A DNA stretch of 64,000 bases, taken from the NCBI GenBank assembly GCA_035529695.1, contig DATKWD010000097.1, forward strand, positions 19,318 to 83,317. The letters are read 5' to 3'. Shown here one piece after another: positions 62,548-64,000 of this stretch. This stretch comes from DATKWD01 sp035529695 (GTDB lineage: Bacteria > Actinomycetota > Acidimicrobiia > Acidimicrobiales > Salinilacustritrichaceae). The position numbers and the translations under genes are program-made. The notes under the pieces are model-generated. The model had not been told where the DNA came from and ran no database searches. It saw only the letters and a program-made list of their open reading frames with translations. Each line of letters starts with the position of its first letter. Position 1 is the stretch's first letter.

Positions 62548-63456
62548 TCAGGCCGGCTCGATGTCGCCGGTGAACGCACGGTCGATGTGGTCGATCTCGA
62601 ACCCGAGGTCGCGGTACAGCCCGACCGCCGACGTGTTGTCGGAGTCGACGTAGAGCATGCCGATCGGCAGGCCCCGGCCGGAGAGGTGGGTGAGGCCTGC
62701 GACGGTGAGGGCTCGTCCGAGGCCGCGACCGTGGAAGGCCGGGTCGACGGCGATCACGTAGATCTCGCCCAAGGGGGGCTCGTGGTCGGGGTGGACCTTC
62801 GTCCAGCAGAACCCCGCCAGATCGCCGTCGACCTCGTGGAGCAGGAAGCCTTCGGGGTCGAACCACGGCTCGGCCTCGCGGCTCACGACGTCTTCGCGGG
62901 TCCAGCCACCCTGCTCGGGGTGCCAGTGAAAGGCGCGGTTGTTGACCTCGAGCCACGCCTCCTCGTCTCGCCCCGGCTCGAACGGGCGGGTGACCAACGA
63001 CGTGGTCTCCTCGAGTGGGAGCGAGCGGCGCATCTGCCAGAGGTCGCGGCCGCGGCTGAGGCCGATCGTCTCCATGATCGAGTCGTGCGCGGAGGTCGGT
63101 TTGTAGACCCAGAGGTGGACGTGGCCACCGCCTGCCGCGGCGATGACGTCGGCTGACGCCCGCAGCAGCTGCGGCCCGAGTTCGAGCGCCTCGTAGCGGT
63201 GGTGCGGATCGATGACGAGCTCGACGGACCAGCTGTGGTCGCCCCGCTCGACATGGGCGTACCCGACCGGGTGGTGATGGCCCGGCTCGTGGGCGAGCAG
63301 GGCCGTGAAGGGCGTGCGCCCGCCCTGGGCGAGGTCGACCCAGCGATGGTCGTCGATCGGCTTGTGGCCATCTGCCCGCTCGGCTGCGTCGAGGAGCTCC
63401 TTCAGCTGGGCGAGGTCGTCGTCGTCGAGCTCCTGCTTGATCTCGAGTCGGTTCAC
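62548..63456 (-). CDS. mshD: Mycothiol synthase-like double GNAT acetyltransferase
   Basis: 302 residues from GTG 63456. Two GNAT domains are present: residues about 5-130 and 145-302. The second has FCWTKVHPDHEPPLGEIYVIAVDPAFHGRGLGRALTVAGLTHL and LYVDSDNTSAVGLYRDLGFEID, which match the MshD family. It acetylates Cys-GlcN-Ins to form mycothiol, the main actinobacterial thiol. Confidence 0.9.
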   Translation of the reverse strand: MNRLEIKQELDDDDLAQLKELLDAAERADGHKPIDDHRWVDLAQGGRTPFTALLAHEPGHHHPVGYAHVERGDHSWSVELVIDPHHRYEALELGPQLLRASADVIAAAGGGHVHLWVYKPTSAHDSIMETIGLSRGRDLWQMRRSLPLEETTSLVTRPFEPGRDEEAWLEVNNRAFHWHPEQGGWTREDVVSREAEPWFDPEGFLLHEVDGDLAGFCWTKVHPDHEPPLGEIYVIAVDPAFHGRGLGRALTVAGLTHLSGRGLPIGMLYVDSDNTSAVGLYRDLGFEIDHIDRAFTGDIEPA

Positions 63457-63463
63457 CGGGTCG

Positions 63464-63469
63464 AGGGTA
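63464..63469 (-). promoter_or_regulatory. Putative -10 (TACCCT) of mshD-rlmN, leaderless layout
   Basis: On the minus strand TACCCT ends 7 nt before the GTG at 63456. Confidence 0.53.
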
Positions 63470-63486
63470 GAGCCCGGACGGGGTCC

Positions 63487-63492
63487 TATCCT
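63487..63492 (+). promoter_or_regulatory. Putative -10 (TATCCT) of nth, leaderless layout
   Basis: TATCCT ends 7 nt before the ATG at 63500. It lies 17 bases from the oppositely oriented mshD -10, so the two promoters share a 43-base intergenic region. Confidence 0.53.
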
Positions 63493-63499
63493 CGCTTCG

Positions 63500-64000
63500 A
63501 TGGCAACCCCGGAGCGTCGAGTCCGCCCACGAACACCTGCGGGTCGGGCTCGCAAGACCAACGAGTTGCTGGCGATCGAATACCCCGAGGCCGAGTGCGA
63601 ACTGGATCACCGCAATGCATTCGAGCTGCTCGCGGCAACGATCCTCTCGGCCCAGAGCACCGACAAGATGATCAACACGGTGACGCCGACGTTGTTCGCC
63701 CGCTACCCGACACCCGACGACCTCGCGATGGCCGACCCGGCTGAGCTCGAGGAGATCATCCACTCGACGGGCTTCTTCCGGCAGAAGGCCAAGAGCCTCA
63801 TCGGGATGGCGACCGCGTTGGTCGAGCGGCACGACGGCGAGGTCCCCGGGGCGATGAACGACCTGGTGGCGTTGCCAGGGGTGGGGCGCAAGACCGCCAA
63901 CGTGGTGCGCTCGGTGGCGCTGGGGCTGCCGGGGCTGCCGGTCGACACCCACGTGCTGCGGCTCACCAAGAAGCTCGGCATCACCACCGAGACCGATCCG
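63500..64000 (+). CDS. nth: Endonuclease III, C-terminus cut by window edge
   Basis: 167 residues are visible. FELLAATILSAQSTDKMIN, the helix-hairpin-helix LPGVGRKTANVVRSVA with the catalytic lysine, and VDTHVLRLTKKLG with the catalytic aspartate are all present. The iron-sulfur cluster cysteines would lie beyond the window. It removes oxidised pyrimidines from DNA as a glycosylase/AP lyase. Confidence 0.96.
   Translation, partial: MATPERRVRPRTPAGRARKTNELLAIEYPEAECELDHRNAFELLAATILSAQSTDKMINTVTPTLFARYPTPDDLAMADPAELEEIIHSTGFFRQKAKSLIGMATALVERHDGEVPGAMNDLVALPGVGRKTANVVRSVALGLPGLPVDTHVLRLTKKLGITTETDP

Overview
The window is a 64 kb, GC-rich, gene-dense chromosomal segment of a free-living actinobacterium, most likely a member of the Acidimicrobiia (Ilumatobacter-like). 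This placement is inference from gene content: three F420-type LLM oxidoreductases, a mycothiol-synthase-like protein (mshD), a Bpa-type proteasome activator, menaquinone synthesis, SepF/DivIVA division genes with no ftsA, and meso-DAP-type MurE. There are no tRNA or rRNA genes, insertion sequences, prophage genes or CRISPR arrays, and no stretch over 300 bases without a gene.

Layout. 1-9864: a truncated MoxR ATPase, a ROK sugar kinase, two LLM oxidoreductases flanking a 1104-residue cyclase/ATPase regulator, an acyl-CoA dehydrogenase, an HNH endonuclease and a lipoate-ligase-like protein. 9929-26452: the division and cell wall (dcw) cluster mraZ-rsmH-ftsL-ftsI-murE-mraY-murD-ftsW-murG-murC-murB-ftsQ-ftsZ-pgeF-yggS-sepF-yggT, mostly coupled by ATGA/GTGA overlaps. 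murF, ddl and ftsA are absent from it. 26469-32862: divIVA, ileS, a DksA-like protein with a lysine-rich tail, lspA and an rluD-type pseudouridine synthase. 32835-42398: an Rrf2 regulator, a phosphodiesterase, bpa, a degenerate GGDEF membrane protein, dnaE behind a cluster of DnaA-box-like sites, a nitroreductase, and a sigma-like protein carrying its own zinc anti-sigma motif and membrane anchor. 42479-49284: ABC exporter, methyltransferase, YyaL-type thioredoxin protein, SDR and galE. 49431-57953: menaquinone genes menE, menA, menH, menD, menF and menG with accessory genes. 58019-64000: M50 protease, acyl-CoA synthetase, sugar nucleotidyltransferase, rlmN, mshD and a truncated nth.

How the parts work together. 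The dcw block makes the UDP-MurNAc precursor (murB, murC, murD, murE), lipid I and II (mraY, murG) and the septal machinery (ftsW, ftsI, ftsQ, ftsL, ftsZ, sepF). divIVA continues the growth theme. The men genes supply the respiratory quinone.

The strongest non-gene signals are: (1) seventeen genes with a TANNNT -10 hexamer 6-8 nt before the start codon, the geometry of leaderless mRNAs; (2) four TGGG boxes at an exact 21 bp period over the mraZ promoter; (3) four DnaA-box-like 9-mers in the dnaE leader; (4) nested palindromes around the menE/LLM pair; (5) a triplicated short sequence at the bpa 3' end. The most unusual protein is the sigma-like/anti-sigma fusion at 41499-42398.
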